DNA of 64,000 nt from Paracoccus albicereus. Its GTDB lineage: Bacteria; Pseudomonadota; Alphaproteobacteria; Rhodobacterales; Rhodobacteraceae. Positions 34,718-43,619 of this stretch are shown here, piece after piece. The position numbers and the translations under genes are program-made. The stretch lies in assembly GCF_024359525.1 (NCBI RefSeq), contig NZ_JAKZEU010000002.1:124001-188000 (forward strand), written 5' to 3'. The notes beneath the pieces were generated by a model. The model had not been told where the DNA came from. It did no database searches and saw nothing but the letters and a program-made list of their open reading frames with translations. The first letter of the stretch is position 1, and each line of letters begins with the position of its first letter.

Positions 34718-35797
34718 ATGGCATTTCCAAGCCCAATTCCATTCGATCCTTCGCTCGAAACAATCAGCGATGATGAGCGGCAGGTCGTATCCGACCTGAA
34801 CCAGTCGTTTCGCGAGATCACCGAGACCACGGCCGAGGATTGCGAATTCGCGCTTCGGTCGGTTCACGCCAAGTCTCACGGTATTCTGGAGGGTTCGCTG
34901 ACAATCGATGAGGGTCTGCCCCCCGAACTCTCGCAGGGCCTCTTCTCCAAATCCGGCACCTATCCATTGATCTTGCGCATGTCGACGAATGCCGGGGATA
35001 TGCTGGACGACTCGATCGCCCTGCCGCGTGGGTTGGCGATGAAGGTGATGGACGTCGAGGGTCAGCGTCTTCCGGATTCCGAGGGCACGACCCAGGATTT
35101 CATCATGATCAATGCGCCGGCCTTCGCTGCGCCGGACGCCGAGAGCTTCAGCAAGAATCTGTCGCTGCTTGCGAAGACGACCGACCGGGTCGAGTGGCTC
35201 AAGAAGATCGCTGCCGGAATGTTCAAGGTCGTGAATGCCGCGCTCGACAAGGTCGGTGTTGGCCAGATCGATGCCTTGGCGCTGATGGGTGGGATGCCCA
35301 ATGTCGAGCCCATGGGCGAGACCTACAATTCTGCAGTGCCGTTTCGCTACGGCGATTATGTTGCGAAGTTCTCGCTGCGTCCGATCGCGCCTTGGATGCG
35401 GGATCTGACGGGCGAGACGATTGATGCAAGCGATCGGCCCAATGCCGTGCGCGAGGATGTCCGGGCCGAGATGTTCAGAGGCGATGCCGAATGGGAGTTC
35501 TGCGTCCAGCTTCTGCGTGATGTCGACAAGCAACCGATCGAGGATGCGTCGGCTGAATGGCCGGAGGACGTTTCACCGTTTCAGCGCGTGGGCGTCGTGC
35601 GGGCCGCGTCGCAGGACAGCTGGCTGGATAGCCGGGTCGAGACCGTCAACATGCACCGCCGATTCAGCCCCTGGACCGGGCTCGAGGCGCACCGACCTTT
35701 GGGCAACGTCAATCGTGCCCGCAAGCAAACCTATCGCGCCAGCGCCGATTTGCGATCGAGCCTGAACAACTGCCCTTACCACGAGCCGGGCGCGTAG
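34718..35797 (+). CDS. Catalase-fold protein (catalase-related family)
   Basis: This 359-residue protein belongs to the small catalase-related family, shorter than the 480-residue or longer true catalases. The distal-histidine region is recognisable as RSVHAKSHGILEG (His near 52), and another typical element is LILRMSTN, with the conserved DFIMINAPAF. The usual RxxxY proximal-ligand motif of catalases is not evident; the family-typical VNRARKQTYRAS segment occurs near the C-terminus. It may be a heme peroxidase-like or lipid-peroxide enzyme. The start has only a weak site before ATG 34718. Confidence 0.82.
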   Translation: MAFPSPIPFDPSLETISDDERQVVSDLNQSFREITETTAEDCEFALRSVHAKSHGILEGSLTIDEGLPPELSQGLFSKSGTYPLILRMSTNAGDMLDDSIALPRGLAMKVMDVEGQRLPDSEGTTQDFIMINAPAFAAPDAESFSKNLSLLAKTTDRVEWLKKIAAGMFKVVNAALDKVGVGQIDALALMGGMPNVEPMGETYNSAVPFRYGDYVAKFSLRPIAPWMRDLTGETIDASDRPNAVREDVRAEMFRGDAEWEFCVQLLRDVDKQPIEDASAEWPEDVSPFQRVGVVRAASQDSWLDSRVETVNMHRRFSPWTGLEAHRPLGNVNRARKQTYRASADLRSSLNNCPYHEPGA

Positions 35798-35871
35798 GGG
35801 CGTGCTGACCCAATTTTGATGCGAGGAGTCCGGCCCCTTTGTCGATGTGGTCGAGCAAAAAGGATGAATGC

Positions 35872-38172
35872 ATGTCCGACGATGACTTGAACCACAGTGC
35901 AACAAGCGCCGATCCAGATACTCCTCATGCCGAAGGCGCTTCCGGTGGTTGGGGATCGTTGAAGGGTATCGCGCGTATTCTGGGGGAAGAATCTGTCAGT
36001 CCCGTGGCCCTTCGCATTCTGGCAGGGCAGAACAAGCCGGGGGGTGTCATGTGTCCGTCCTGCGCTTGGGCAAAGCCGGCCAAACCCCATGCCGCGGAAT
36101 TCTGCGAGAATGGCGCCAAGGCAACGCTGTGGGAGTTGACGCGAGCGCGGGCCGACGCGTCCTTCTTCGCGAAGCATAGCGTCACTGAACTTCGCGAGTG
36201 GAGCGATCACGACCTCGAACTGTCCGGGCGCCTGACGGATCCGCTGCGCTATGACAGCGAGGCCGACCGCTACGTTCCGGTTTCATGGGACGAGGCTTTT
36301 GCGGAAATCGGTCGCGAATTGAGAGCCATCGATCCGGAGGAGGCGGTCTTCTATTCGTCCGGACATGCGGGGCTGGAGGCATCCTACCTCTATGCGCTGT
36401 TCGCCAGAGCCTACGGTCACAACAACCTGCCGCAATCGTCGAACATGTGCCACGAGACGACATCGGTCAATCTTCAGCGGCTGATCGGCGTGCCTGTCGG
36501 CACCTGCACGCTTGACGATTTCGAGACCTGCGATGCGATCTTCTTCTTCGGCCAGAATACCGGCACGAACTCACCCCGGTTTCTGCATCCGCTGAAGCGG
36601 GCTGTCGAACGCGGCTGCCGGATCGTCACTTTCAATCCGGTGCGAGAGCGCGGGCTGGTCGAATTCGTCGATCCCCAAAACCCCATTCAGATGACAGTCG
36701 GCAAACCGACGAAAATATCCGAGGAGTATCTGCAGGTTCGACCGGGTGGGGATGTGGCGGCGCTGGCGGGGATGATGCGCTGCATTTTCGATCGCGATGA
36801 CGAGGTTGGCGATATCATCGATCGCGGCTTCATCGGCGAGCACACCGAAGGGTTTGACGCGATGGAGGCGGCGATCCGCTCGATGGACTGGTCGGACATC
36901 GAGCGGCAGTCGGGATTGACGCACGCCATGCTTTCGCGCGCGGCCGATATCTACATGCAGGCCAAAAACGTGATCGGCATCTATGGCATGGGGCTGACCC
37001 AGCATGTCGGCGGCTGGCTCAATCTCGGGATGCTGGTCAATTTCCTGATGCTGCGCGGCAATATCGGCCGATCAGGGGCAGGGATCTCGCCGGTGCGAGG
37101 TCATTCCAACGTGCAGGGCCAGCGGACGGTGGGCATCGCCGAGCGCACGGCGAGTGTGCCGCTGGACAAGCTGCGCGACCTTTTCGACATCGATCCGCCG
37201 CAACAGGACGGGCTGAACGCGGTCCATGCCTGCGAAGCAATGCTTGCAGGGCGGGTCAAGGCTATGGTGCAACTCGGCGGCAATCTTGTGCGCGCATTGC
37301 CGGATTCGCGGCGTATGGAAGCAGCATGGCCGTCGCTTCGCCTGACGGTTCATGTCGCCACGAAGCTTAACCGCTCGCAGTTGGTCCCGGGACAGGTCGC
37401 CTACATTCTGCCCTGCCTCGGTCGGACCGATCGGGACGAGCAGGACGGTCAGCCGCAGGTCGTGACGATCGAGGATTCCATGTCGCACATTCACGCCTCG
37501 ATCGGGTCGGCCAAGCCGCCATCGGAACGCTGCCGATCCGAGCTTGCCATCGTCGCAGGCATGGCGGCGGCGACGCTGCCATCCAGTCCGAAGCTGCACT
37601 GGGACGCGTGGACGCGAAACTACGATCTTGTTCGCGACTTGATCGCCGCGACCTATCCGGACGAGTTTCATGATTTCACCGCTCGCATGCCGACACCCGG
37701 CGGTTTCTATCGTGGGAATGCCGCCCGTGAGCGCCAGTGGCAGACCGAGACCGGCAAGGCGCGGTTCACGACGCCCGACACGTTGACGGCGCTTGGAGAA
37801 GAGCCGGTGGATGAGACGATGACACTCGTCACGCTCCGTTCGAACGACCAGTTCAACACCACGATTTACGGCTTCTCTGACCGCCTCAGGGGGCTTGAAG
37901 GAAGCCGCGAGATTTTGCTTGTCAATCGTGACGAGATGGCTCGGCTTGGTCTGGAAGAGGGTGAACGGGTCACGCTTGTCAGCGCCGTTGACGATGGGGT
38001 CACTCGGGAGGTCGCAGGTCTGGCGGTGACCGCCTACGATCTGCCGAACGGCTGTGTCGCGGGCTACTATCCTGAGCTGAACCCGTTGATCCCGTTGAGC
38101 TATCACGAAACCAAGTCTCAGACGCCAGCATACAAGGGGTCACCGGTGAGGATTGTGCCGAAAGGGGCGTAG
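35872..38172 (+). CDS. FdhF/YdeP-family molybdopterin oxidoreductase
   Basis: This 766-residue protein belongs to the YdeP-like branch of the molybdopterin oxidoreductases, related to formate dehydrogenase H. A CPSCAW cluster lies near residue 61, the Mo-bis-MGD domains follow (NMCHETTSVNLQRLIG, FFFGQNTGTNSPRF, GHSNVQGQRTVGI), and the C-terminal MGD-binding part has FNTTIYGFSDRL. There is no Cys/SeCys of the formate dehydrogenase type at the usual active site that I can confirm, so the substrate is unknown. The ATG at 35872 is chosen for AAGGA upstream. It converges on a regulator gene. Confidence 0.85.
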   Translation: MSDDDLNHSATSADPDTPHAEGASGGWGSLKGIARILGEESVSPVALRILAGQNKPGGVMCPSCAWAKPAKPHAAEFCENGAKATLWELTRARADASFFAKHSVTELREWSDHDLELSGRLTDPLRYDSEADRYVPVSWDEAFAEIGRELRAIDPEEAVFYSSGHAGLEASYLYALFARAYGHNNLPQSSNMCHETTSVNLQRLIGVPVGTCTLDDFETCDAIFFFGQNTGTNSPRFLHPLKRAVERGCRIVTFNPVRERGLVEFVDPQNPIQMTVGKPTKISEEYLQVRPGGDVAALAGMMRCIFDRDDEVGDIIDRGFIGEHTEGFDAMEAAIRSMDWSDIERQSGLTHAMLSRAADIYMQAKNVIGIYGMGLTQHVGGWLNLGMLVNFLMLRGNIGRSGAGISPVRGHSNVQGQRTVGIAERTASVPLDKLRDLFDIDPPQQDGLNAVHACEAMLAGRVKAMVQLGGNLVRALPDSRRMEAAWPSLRLTVHVATKLNRSQLVPGQVAYILPCLGRTDRDEQDGQPQVVTIEDSMSHIHASIGSAKPPSERCRSELAIVAGMAAATLPSSPKLHWDAWTRNYDLVRDLIAATYPDEFHDFTARMPTPGGFYRGNAARERQWQTETGKARFTTPDTLTALGEEPVDETMTLVTLRSNDQFNTTIYGFSDRLRGLEGSREILLVNRDEMARLGLEEGERVTLVSAVDDGVTREVAGLAVTAYDLPNGCVAGYYPELNPLIPLSYHETKSQTPAYKGSPVRIVPKGA

Positions 38173-38199
38173 ACCGTGCGAAGTTCACTGGACAGTTTT

Positions 38200-38216
38200 G
38201 AAGCTGAAGCAGCTTT
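38200..38216. terminator. Bidirectional hairpin between the YdeP-like and regulator genes
   Basis: AAGCTG (38201-38206), loop AAG, CAGCTT (38210-38215) forms a short stem with TTTT on the left and TTC on the right, between converging genes. It is a plausible weak intrinsic terminator for both strands. Confidence 0.45.
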
Positions 38217-38222
38217 TCACCG

Positions 38223-39290
38223 TCAGAAAACGCTAGAGGCGGGTTGAGAAATTCCAGGGCTGTCGGCGTGATAACCCGGAAGGCCGTCGACGGCCTTCTT
38301 GAACTCCGAGCTTTGCATGGCTTCGGTAACCCGGGCCATTGCGTCGGTCTTCAAAAGGGTGTCCCGGCAAACGAAGACGTAGTCTTCGGTCAATAGCGGA
38401 AGAAACTCCAAGCCGAACTTCCGCGCAGCCGCCTCTACGCCAAAACTCGCGTCGGCCATTCCGCTGGCGACATAGGCTGCCACGGCGGCATGGGTGAATT
38501 CGAAGGTGGTCTGGCGTCCACCGCCGATGTCTTCCGCTCTCATATCTGACTGCGCAAGGATCTGCTGCAACAGTTGAGCCGTGCCGGAGGCTGGGTCCCG
38601 CGCGACAAAACGCAGCCCCGGTGACTTCAGGTCAGCAACGCTTTTGATGCGAAGCGGATTGCCCCTTTGCACCATCAGCCCCATCTCACGCGTAACGAAG
38701 TTGATAACGCTATAGTTTTCGTCGCCCAGAAGAGCGCGTGTCATATCGACTGCCTCCTTTCGCAGGGGCCCCTGTGGCAGGTGCATCCCGGCAAGATCGC
38801 AATCACCCCTTTTCAGGGCCGCGAGAGAGGTTTCGTTGCTCACGTAGCGCAGATCGAACACCATATCGCCCTGGCGATCGAGGATGCGCTGCAATTCTTC
38901 GACCGCGAAACCGTGGCTGGCGTGGGCGCGGATTTCGGTCGTGGCCTTTGGCAGGAACTCGACCAGTTCCGCCTCCAGCTCATGGATCAGATTGGCCAGC
39001 TGCGGCATCAGACGGGCTTGCAGGCGCTGACCGGCCCAGACGAGCCGCTCGCCAAACGGCGTGAGGCTTGTGCCTTTGCCGCGTTGCCGCTCGACCAACG
39101 GTGCTTCGAAAAAGTCCGACCATTTCTCGATCAGGTTCCAGGCATGGCGGTAGGAGATGCCGGCCTGTTCGGCCGCGCGCGTGATCTTCCCGGTTGCGCG
39201 GATCTCGTTGAGGAAGTCCAGCATGACGGTCATCGGTGGCGCCGCATCGGACTTTCGGAACCTCCAAACTGGCACAATCTCGATCTGCAT
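38223..39290 (-). CDS. One-component regulator: ModE/LysR-like HTH fused to a PBP-like domain
   Basis: This 355-residue protein has an N-terminal winged HTH (LDFLNEIRATGKITRAAEQAGISYRHAWNLIEKW, seen in part) followed by a linker and a periplasmic-binding-protein-like domain (about 120-345; for example DLRYVSNETSLAALKRGDCDLAG and FVARDPASGTAQLLQQIL). There is no signal peptide, so it is a cytosolic sensor. The same fold is used for molybdate or tungstate sensing in other regulators, and a molybdopterin enzyme lies next door. A palindrome directly upstream of its own RBS suggests autoregulation. Confidence 0.82.
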   Translation of the reverse strand: MQIEIVPVWRFRKSDAAPPMTVMLDFLNEIRATGKITRAAEQAGISYRHAWNLIEKWSDFFEAPLVERQRGKGTSLTPFGERLVWAGQRLQARLMPQLANLIHELEAELVEFLPKATTEIRAHASHGFAVEELQRILDRQGDMVFDLRYVSNETSLAALKRGDCDLAGMHLPQGPLRKEAVDMTRALLGDENYSVINFVTREMGLMVQRGNPLRIKSVADLKSPGLRFVARDPASGTAQLLQQILAQSDMRAEDIGGGRQTTFEFTHAAVAAYVASGMADASFGVEAAARKFGLEFLPLLTEDYVFVCRDTLLKTDAMARVTEAMQSSEFKKAVDGLPGYHADSPGISQPASSVF

Positions 39291-39301
39291 TTGGCGCCTC
39301 C

Positions 39302-39321
39302 TTATGAACCAGTGTTCATAA
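39302..39321. promoter_or_regulatory. Palindromic operator 1 in front of the PBP-domain regulator
   Basis: TTATGAAC-CAGT-GTTCATAA is a perfect 8-bp inverted repeat (39302-39309 and 39314-39321) with a 4-bp spacer. It abuts the AGGAGG ribosome binding site of the leftward regulator gene, 11 bp from its start codon. A bound protein would block its expression. It matches operator 2. Confidence 0.75.
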
Positions 39322-39432
39322 TTGGGGTTATCGTTATAGACGAATTATGCAGATAAAATCATATTTGATGCAAGCAGTTCTGCCCCTATCTCTCCTAAAC
39401 ACAGTCGCGCTACAGCGTGATCAGTACCGGGA

Positions 39433-39450
39433 TATGAACGATAGTTCATA
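39433..39450. promoter_or_regulatory. Palindromic operator 2 in front of the aldehyde dehydrogenase gene
   Basis: TATGAAC-GATA-GTTCATA is a perfect 7-bp inverted repeat with a 4-bp spacer. The sequence GTTCATAATTGG is shared exactly between both sites (39314-39325 and 39444-39455). It lies just before the GGAGG of the rightward aldehyde dehydrogenase gene. The two sites bracket the 173-bp divergent promoter region. Confidence 0.75.
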
Positions 39451-39463
39451 ATTGGAGGATATG

Positions 39464-40918
39464 ATGCCCTATGACTTTTCAAGCGCCTGCGCGGACCTGA
39501 TCATCCACGGCGAACGCGTGCCAGCGCGATCTGGTCGGACCTTCGAGACGATCAATCCCTTTACGGAACAGTCTCTCGGTCTGGTTGCGGAAGCGGGCAT
39601 CGATGATGTGGATGACGCGGTCAAATCAGCGCGCGAAGCGTTGCGCGCCGAATGGGGTACGATGCGTGCCGCTCAGCGCGGTCAATTGCTGCTGCGCTTT
39701 GCCGACCTCATCCGACGTGACCAGGAACAGCTGATCGAGCTTGAAAGCCTCGACACCGGCAAGCCGATTTCGACCATCCGTCGTCAGGACTTTCCAGCGG
39801 TCTTGGATACGCTGACCTACTACGCGGGCTTCGCCGACAAGATCAACGGACAGGTCATTCCCGCTCGACCGGACGCGCTGACCTATACGGTGCGAGAACC
39901 CGTCGGCGTGGTCGCCGCGATCGTGCCATGGAACTTCCCCATGATGATCGGGATGTGGAAGATCGCTCCGGCGCTGGCTTGCGGCTGTGCCGTGATTCTG
40001 AAACCCGCCGAGCTGACCCCCCTGACCGCACTGAAGTTCGGCGAGCTTGCGCTCGAGGCCGGTATCCCCGCCGGCGTGCTCAATGTCGTTCCGGGCTTCG
40101 GCACCGTCGCCGGACAGGCCTTGGTGGATCACCCGGATGTGGACAAGGTGACGTTTACCGGTTCTCCCGGCGTAGGGCGCCAGATCCTGCGGGGATCCGC
40201 GGGCAATCTCAAGCGCGTCACGCTCGAACTGGGCGGCAAGTCGGCCAACATCATCTTCCCTGACGCGGATCTCGACGCTGCGGCCAAGGCTGCCGCATCA
40301 GGGATTTTCTTCAACAGCGGCCAGGTCTGTTCGGCCGGATCTCGGATCCTCGTTCACAACTCGGTCCGAGATGAAGTGGTCGAACGGCTGGTGGCTCGCG
40401 CCGAAAAGATCCGCGTCGGCGATCCGTCCGACAGCGGCACCCAGATGGGACCTGTCGTGTCCGACAAGCAGATGGAGCGGATTCTGGACTATATCAGGAT
40501 CGGCAAGGACGAGGGCGCTCGTCTGGTCAGCGGCGGAGTCCGGACCGCAACGCGCGGATACACCATCGCTCCGACCATCTTCGACGACGTCGATCCGCAG
40601 ATGCGCATCTCGCAAGAAGAGATTTTTGGCCCCGTCGCCTCGGTGATCGGCTTCGACGACGAGGACGAGGCGCTGTCCATCGCCAACGGTACGCAATTCA
40701 GTCTCGCCGCAGGGATATGGACGAATGACATGCGGCGGATGCATCGCTTCGTGCGTGATCTGAAAGCAGGCACGGTCTGGGCCAACACGTTCGGACCGAC
40801 CGATGTGCGGCTTCCGTGGGGCGGCACCCGGGATTCTGGTCTCGGCCGCGAGCACGGCGAGGTCGCGCTGGAGAACTTCACCGAACCCAAGTCGGTCTGG
40901 ATCGCGCATGGTGCGTGA
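39464..40918 (+). CDS. Aldehyde dehydrogenase (betaine-aldehyde-dehydrogenase-like)
   Basis: This 484-residue NAD(P)-dependent aldehyde dehydrogenase has the cofactor segments PWNFPMMIGMWKIAPALACG and FTGSPGVGRQIL, the general-base glutamate in ELGGKSANI, and the catalytic cysteine in NSGQVCSAGSRI (near 285). The ATG at 39464 is 5 bp from GGAGG; the ATG at 39461 would be too close. It diverges from the PBP-domain regulator and shares duplicated operator sequences with it. The aldehyde substrate is not evident; homologues handle betaine aldehyde or related short aldehydes. Confidence 0.92.
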   Translation: MPYDFSSACADLIIHGERVPARSGRTFETINPFTEQSLGLVAEAGIDDVDDAVKSAREALRAEWGTMRAAQRGQLLLRFADLIRRDQEQLIELESLDTGKPISTIRRQDFPAVLDTLTYYAGFADKINGQVIPARPDALTYTVREPVGVVAAIVPWNFPMMIGMWKIAPALACGCAVILKPAELTPLTALKFGELALEAGIPAGVLNVVPGFGTVAGQALVDHPDVDKVTFTGSPGVGRQILRGSAGNLKRVTLELGGKSANIIFPDADLDAAAKAAASGIFFNSGQVCSAGSRILVHNSVRDEVVERLVARAEKIRVGDPSDSGTQMGPVVSDKQMERILDYIRIGKDEGARLVSGGVRTATRGYTIAPTIFDDVDPQMRISQEEIFGPVASVIGFDDEDEALSIANGTQFSLAAGIWTNDMRRMHRFVRDLKAGTVWANTFGPTDVRLPWGGTRDSGLGREHGEVALENFTEPKSVWIAHGA

Positions 40919-40954
40919 ATTCGGCTGACGGGACCGTCGTTCTCCGCTCCGGAC

Positions 40955-40982
40955 GAGCCACCGCCGCGTCAGGCGGTGGCTC
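40955..40982. terminator. Long GC-rich hairpin downstream of the aldehyde dehydrogenase
   Basis: GAGCCACCGCC (40955-40965) and GGCGGTGGCTC (40972-40982) form a perfect 11-bp stem with a 6-nt loop between the converging aldehyde dehydrogenase and DUF6525 genes. There is no T-tract, so termination may need a helper factor. Confidence 0.55.
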
Positions 40983-41033
40983 GCGCCGACCCTTCCGGGT
41001 AAATCAGCCACTGAGAATGTCTGACGTCTCGTT

Positions 41034-41291
41034 TTACCGCACGTCATTGCTCTCGCGCGCGAGACACGCGTCCTGAGCCCGGGAGAGTCTCGCTAGCACC
41101 GCGTCAATCGGCTCACCTTTCGCGCGGGCGTCCTGCCAGATGCGGCGGCATGAACTCGGCGACCAAGGCAGCGCTGCCTCGGCCAACCAGCGGCGCAAGG
41201 GCGGCGGCAACGCGTCAAAGCCGTGCATCGCATCGCGGGTGCGGGGTCGAACCTTCTGCCGGGTCGCGCCAATGTTTGATGCCCGGGCCAT
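41034..41291 (-). CDS. DUF6525 family protein
   Basis: This 85-residue protein carries the conserved HGFDALPPPLRRWLAEAALPWSP-type segment (shown here in shortened form) of DUF6525 and a positively charged C-terminal helix (ARLSRAQDACLARE). It has no transmembrane segment and no known function. Its ATG at 41291 overlaps the stop of DUF1826 by one base (TGATG). A start at 41306 is possible but less tidy. It is the last gene of the probable zinc-responsive operon. The family name is from recognition; a profile search would confirm it. Confidence 0.75.
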   Translation of the reverse strand: MARASNIGATRQKVRPRTRDAMHGFDALPPPLRRWLAEAALPWSPSSCRRIWQDARAKGEPIDAVLARLSRAQDACLARESNDVR

Positions 41292-41905
41292 CAGCAGCAC
41301 ACGCAATCGTGGGCCGGGTCGATGACGACAAGCAGACGCGGTCCGCCCGCCGCGGCCGGTGGCGAGCGGTGGACGATCGCGCCAAGCTCACCCCCCGGCC
41401 AGAGGGCCCCACGGAAGATGCCAACGTCTCCACGCTCCATCCGGTGGGTCGATCGCGGCTGACCGCTGGTCCCGATCGGACCGTATTCGGTGCCCGGTCC
41501 ACGCAGGGTGCAGAGCAAACGCGCGGCCACGGCGTCGATGTGCCATTTGGGGCAGGGCTGGCCTTCGGTCGCATCGAGGCGGACTTCGAGGAATGGCGAT
41601 CCGAAGGCGAGGATCGCATGTCGTGCCAGCGTCTCGACATCCGCGACAAGGTCCGCTGTCGCGGCACCGGTTCCCGCCACGTCGCAGGCCGTCTTCACTG
41701 CCGAAGCCACATCGGCGAGCCTGACCCTCTGCCGCAGACGCGGCAGCCGCTCGTTCGGCAGGGCGTCGAGAGCCTTGATGAGACGACCGGGCAACCGCCG
41801 TTGCCACAGCGCCAGCGACACGCCGGGCTGCCCGATCGATTGAAGCACGTGCGCATCCGCATCGCTGCGCGTCGTCGTGATCAGGTTGGGAAGGGCGGTC
41901 ATCAT
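41291..41905 (-). CDS. DUF1826 domain protein (zinc-regulon-associated)
   Basis: This roughly 204-residue protein of unknown function resembles the DUF1826 family. A segment with conserved His/Asp residues is [23 protein letters not shown], followed by [12 protein letters not shown] and IVHRSPPA, which look like a cupin/oxygenase-type metal site. In other Rhodobacteraceae a DUF1826 gene typically accompanies the CobW GTPase under Zur control. The start overlaps the cobW stop (ATGATGA); the TGATG link to DUF6525 also indicates one operon. Function is not established. Confidence 0.8.
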   Translation of the reverse strand: MMTALPNLITTTRSDADAHVLQSIGQPGVSLALWQRRLPGRLIKALDALPNERLPRLRQRVRLADVASAVKTACDVAGTGAATADLVADVETLARHAILAFGSPFLEVRLDATEGQPCPKWHIDAVAARLLCTLRGPGTEYGPIGTSGQPRSTHRMERGDVGIFRGALWPGGELGAIVHRSPPAAAGGPRLLVVIDPAHDCVCC

Positions 41906-43110
41906 GCCGCCTCGGATCGGCGCCATTGCGGGAATGGATCGGGCAGGTCGGACAGCCGGGAGAGGTCTTCGGCCATCTCTTCCGAGACGCGGCAGTCGTC
42001 GAGCCTTTCCTTCAGATCCGGCCAGTCGATCCCCGCGCCGATGAAGACGAGTTCCTGCCGCCGGTCGCCCCACGGCTCAAGCCAGTGCGCTGCCATGTAG
42101 GCGCGGGCCGTGTCGTGATCGGGCCAGCGATCACGCGGGACCGCTGCCCACCAGGTCCCGAGCGGCCTGATAGACGACAGCGCCCCGGCCAGAGAGAATT
42201 CGGCGACCCAGTCCGGGCGGGTCGCGATCCAGAAATGGCCCTTGGCCCGGATCACGCCCGGCATGGCGCCGTTCAGCACGGCCATCACCTTTTCCGGCTG
42301 AAACGGACGACGCGCACGATAGACGAAGGAAGCGACGCCGTATTCCTCGGTTTCCGGCACGTGATCGGCGAAGCCGTAAAGCTCCTTGGCCCACATCGGA
42401 TGTTCATGCGCGCGATCGAAGTCGAACAATCCGGTGTCTAGGATCGCGCTCGCCGGCACGTCCGAATGATCTGTCTCTATCACTCGCGCGTCGGCGTTCA
42501 GGCTGCGAATGATCTTGCGCGCGGCGTCGGTGCGCTCGGCACCCGCATCCGACACCTTGTTCAGCACCACCACATCCGCGAACTCGATCTGCTCAACCAG
42601 CAGGTCCACCAGCGTTCTGTCGTCGCCTTGTCCGGTCGTCTCGCCACGCTCGCTCAGGAAATCATGACCGGAATAGTCGTGGAGCAGGTTCACCGCGTCG
42701 ACGACGGTCACCATCGTGTCGAGCCGGGCCACATCGGACAGGCTGTCGCCGTGCTCATCGCGGAAGTCGAAGGTTGCCGCGACGGGAAGGGGTTCGGATA
42801 TCCCCGTCGACTCAATCAGGAGGTAGTCGAAGCGTTTCTCTGCACAGAGGCGCCGCACCTCTGACAGCAGATCATCGCGCAGGGTGCAGCAGATGCACCC
42901 GTTCGACATCTCGACCAGCGTTTCATCTGTGCGTGACAATGCGGTCTCGGCACGGACGAGATCGGCGTCGATGTTGACCTCGGACATGTCGTTGACGATG
43001 ACCGCGACACGACGCCCATCGCGATTGTTCAGCACGCGATTCAGAAGCGTTGTCTTCCCCGCGCCGAGAAAGCCTGAAAGGACGGTGACGGGCAGGCGGG
43101 TGTCTTTCAT
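41902..43110 (-). CDS. CobW-family GTPase (COG0523), probable zinc chaperone
   Basis: This 402-residue P-loop GTPase has Walker [12 protein letters not shown], the metal-binding CXCC motif in [13 protein letters not shown], the Walker-B/ESTG segment [11 protein letters not shown] and the guanine-specificity element VVLNKVS. The C-terminal CobW_C domain includes [13 protein letters not shown]0523 proteins move zinc to clients under zinc starvation. A near-perfect Zur-like box lies 67 bp upstream of the ATG, and DUF1826/DUF6525 follow in the same operon, so the zinc role is the best reading. Confidence 0.9.
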   Translation of the reverse strand: MKDTRLPVTVLSGFLGAGKTTLLNRVLNNRDGRRVAVIVNDMSEVNIDADLVRAETALSRTDETLVEMSNGCICCTLRDDLLSEVRRLCAEKRFDYLLIESTGISEPLPVAATFDFRDEHGDSLSDVARLDTMVTVVDAVNLLHDYSGHDFLSERGETTGQGDDRTLVDLLVEQIEFADVVVLNKVSDAGAERTDAARKIIRSLNADARVIETDHSDVPASAILDTGLFDFDRAHEHPMWAKELYGFADHVPETEEYGVASFVYRARRPFQPEKVMAVLNGAMPGVIRAKGHFWIATRPDWVAEFSLAGALSSIRPLGTWWAAVPRDRWPDHDTARAYMAAHWLEPWGDRRQELVFIGAGIDWPDLKERLDDCRVSEEMAEDLSRLSDLPDPFPQWRRSEAA

Positions 43111-43544
43111 GGGGTAGGCTCCGGTGTGTACTGGCTCGAGGGTTCAGATGATGTGACCAACAGAAGGTCGCCAGAAGTTACAGTATAACATATCAACGAT
43201 CAAGTTGAAGAAGGGGCTTCTGAAAGTGAGCGGTCACGGCTTCTTTAGAGAATGCAGTCCGTATCATTCAGGATATTTGGAGGCGGAGGGGCTGGAGCGA
43301 TCTGACACCCAAGGTGATCGATTGCTGACGCGGCAGTTACTTGAGCTCGGTTCGTCAGGCTGATCGTCACAGATTTGGGACTGTCCTCCTCCCACACGTC
43401 AGCGCGACCCCACGTTGATAGAAGTCGGCGCCCGCGCGACAATCTTTTGCAGCCAAGTTTAATGCCGTCGCGCGAATGACGGCTCTGACCGCCAAACAGA
43501 AAGCGCTCGCGTCAAGATCGAGCGGTGAGAGTTTAAAGGAAAAC
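43111..43544. other. 434-bp intergenic region between cobW and tRNA-Glu
   Basis: Apart from the Zur-like box at 43177-43189, I see no convincing gene here. A 65-codon open frame (43245-43442, minus strand) has no start signal and no recognisable content. The region is less GC-rich in its first part, as expected of a promoter region for the cobW operon. Confidence 0.5.
43177..43189 (-). promoter_or_regulatory. Candidate Zur box upstream of the cobW operon
   Basis: GTTACAGTATAAC is an imperfect palindrome that fits the alphaproteobacterial Zur pattern GTTATnnnATAAC with one mismatch (GTTAnAnTnTAAC, 5 of 6 positions paired). It lies 67-79 bp upstream of the CobW start. It predicts derepression under zinc limitation. 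The match is by eye, and the real Zur consensus of this organism is unknown. Confidence 0.55.
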
Positions 43545-43619
43545 TGGCAGCCCGTAGGGGAATCGAACCCCTCTTTCCAGGTTGAAAACCTGGCGTCCTA
43601 ACCGATAGACGAACGGGCC
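43545..43619 (-). tRNA. tRNA-Glu (TTC)
   Basis: Read on the minus strand, a 75-nt cloverleaf is visible: acceptor stem GGCCCGT with ACGGGCT, D-arm TCGTCTATCGGTTAGGAC, anticodon stem-loop CCAGGTTTTCAACCTGG with anticodon TTC, T-arm GGGGTTCGATTCCCC and an encoded CCA end. It lies divergent from gatCA, which repairs misacylated glutamyl-tRNA-Gln. That neighbourhood is functionally fitting but may be coincidence. Confidence 0.95.

Noticed and set aside
39326-39345. Possible ModE-type box (CGTTATAG...) between the two operators
   Set aside because: The symmetry is too poor; the flanking TATGAAC-N4-GTTCATA sites are far better operator candidates.
43245-43442. 65-codon minus-strand frame in the cobW-tRNA-Glu gap
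   Set aside because: No ribosome binding site, no recognisable sequence and no operon context.
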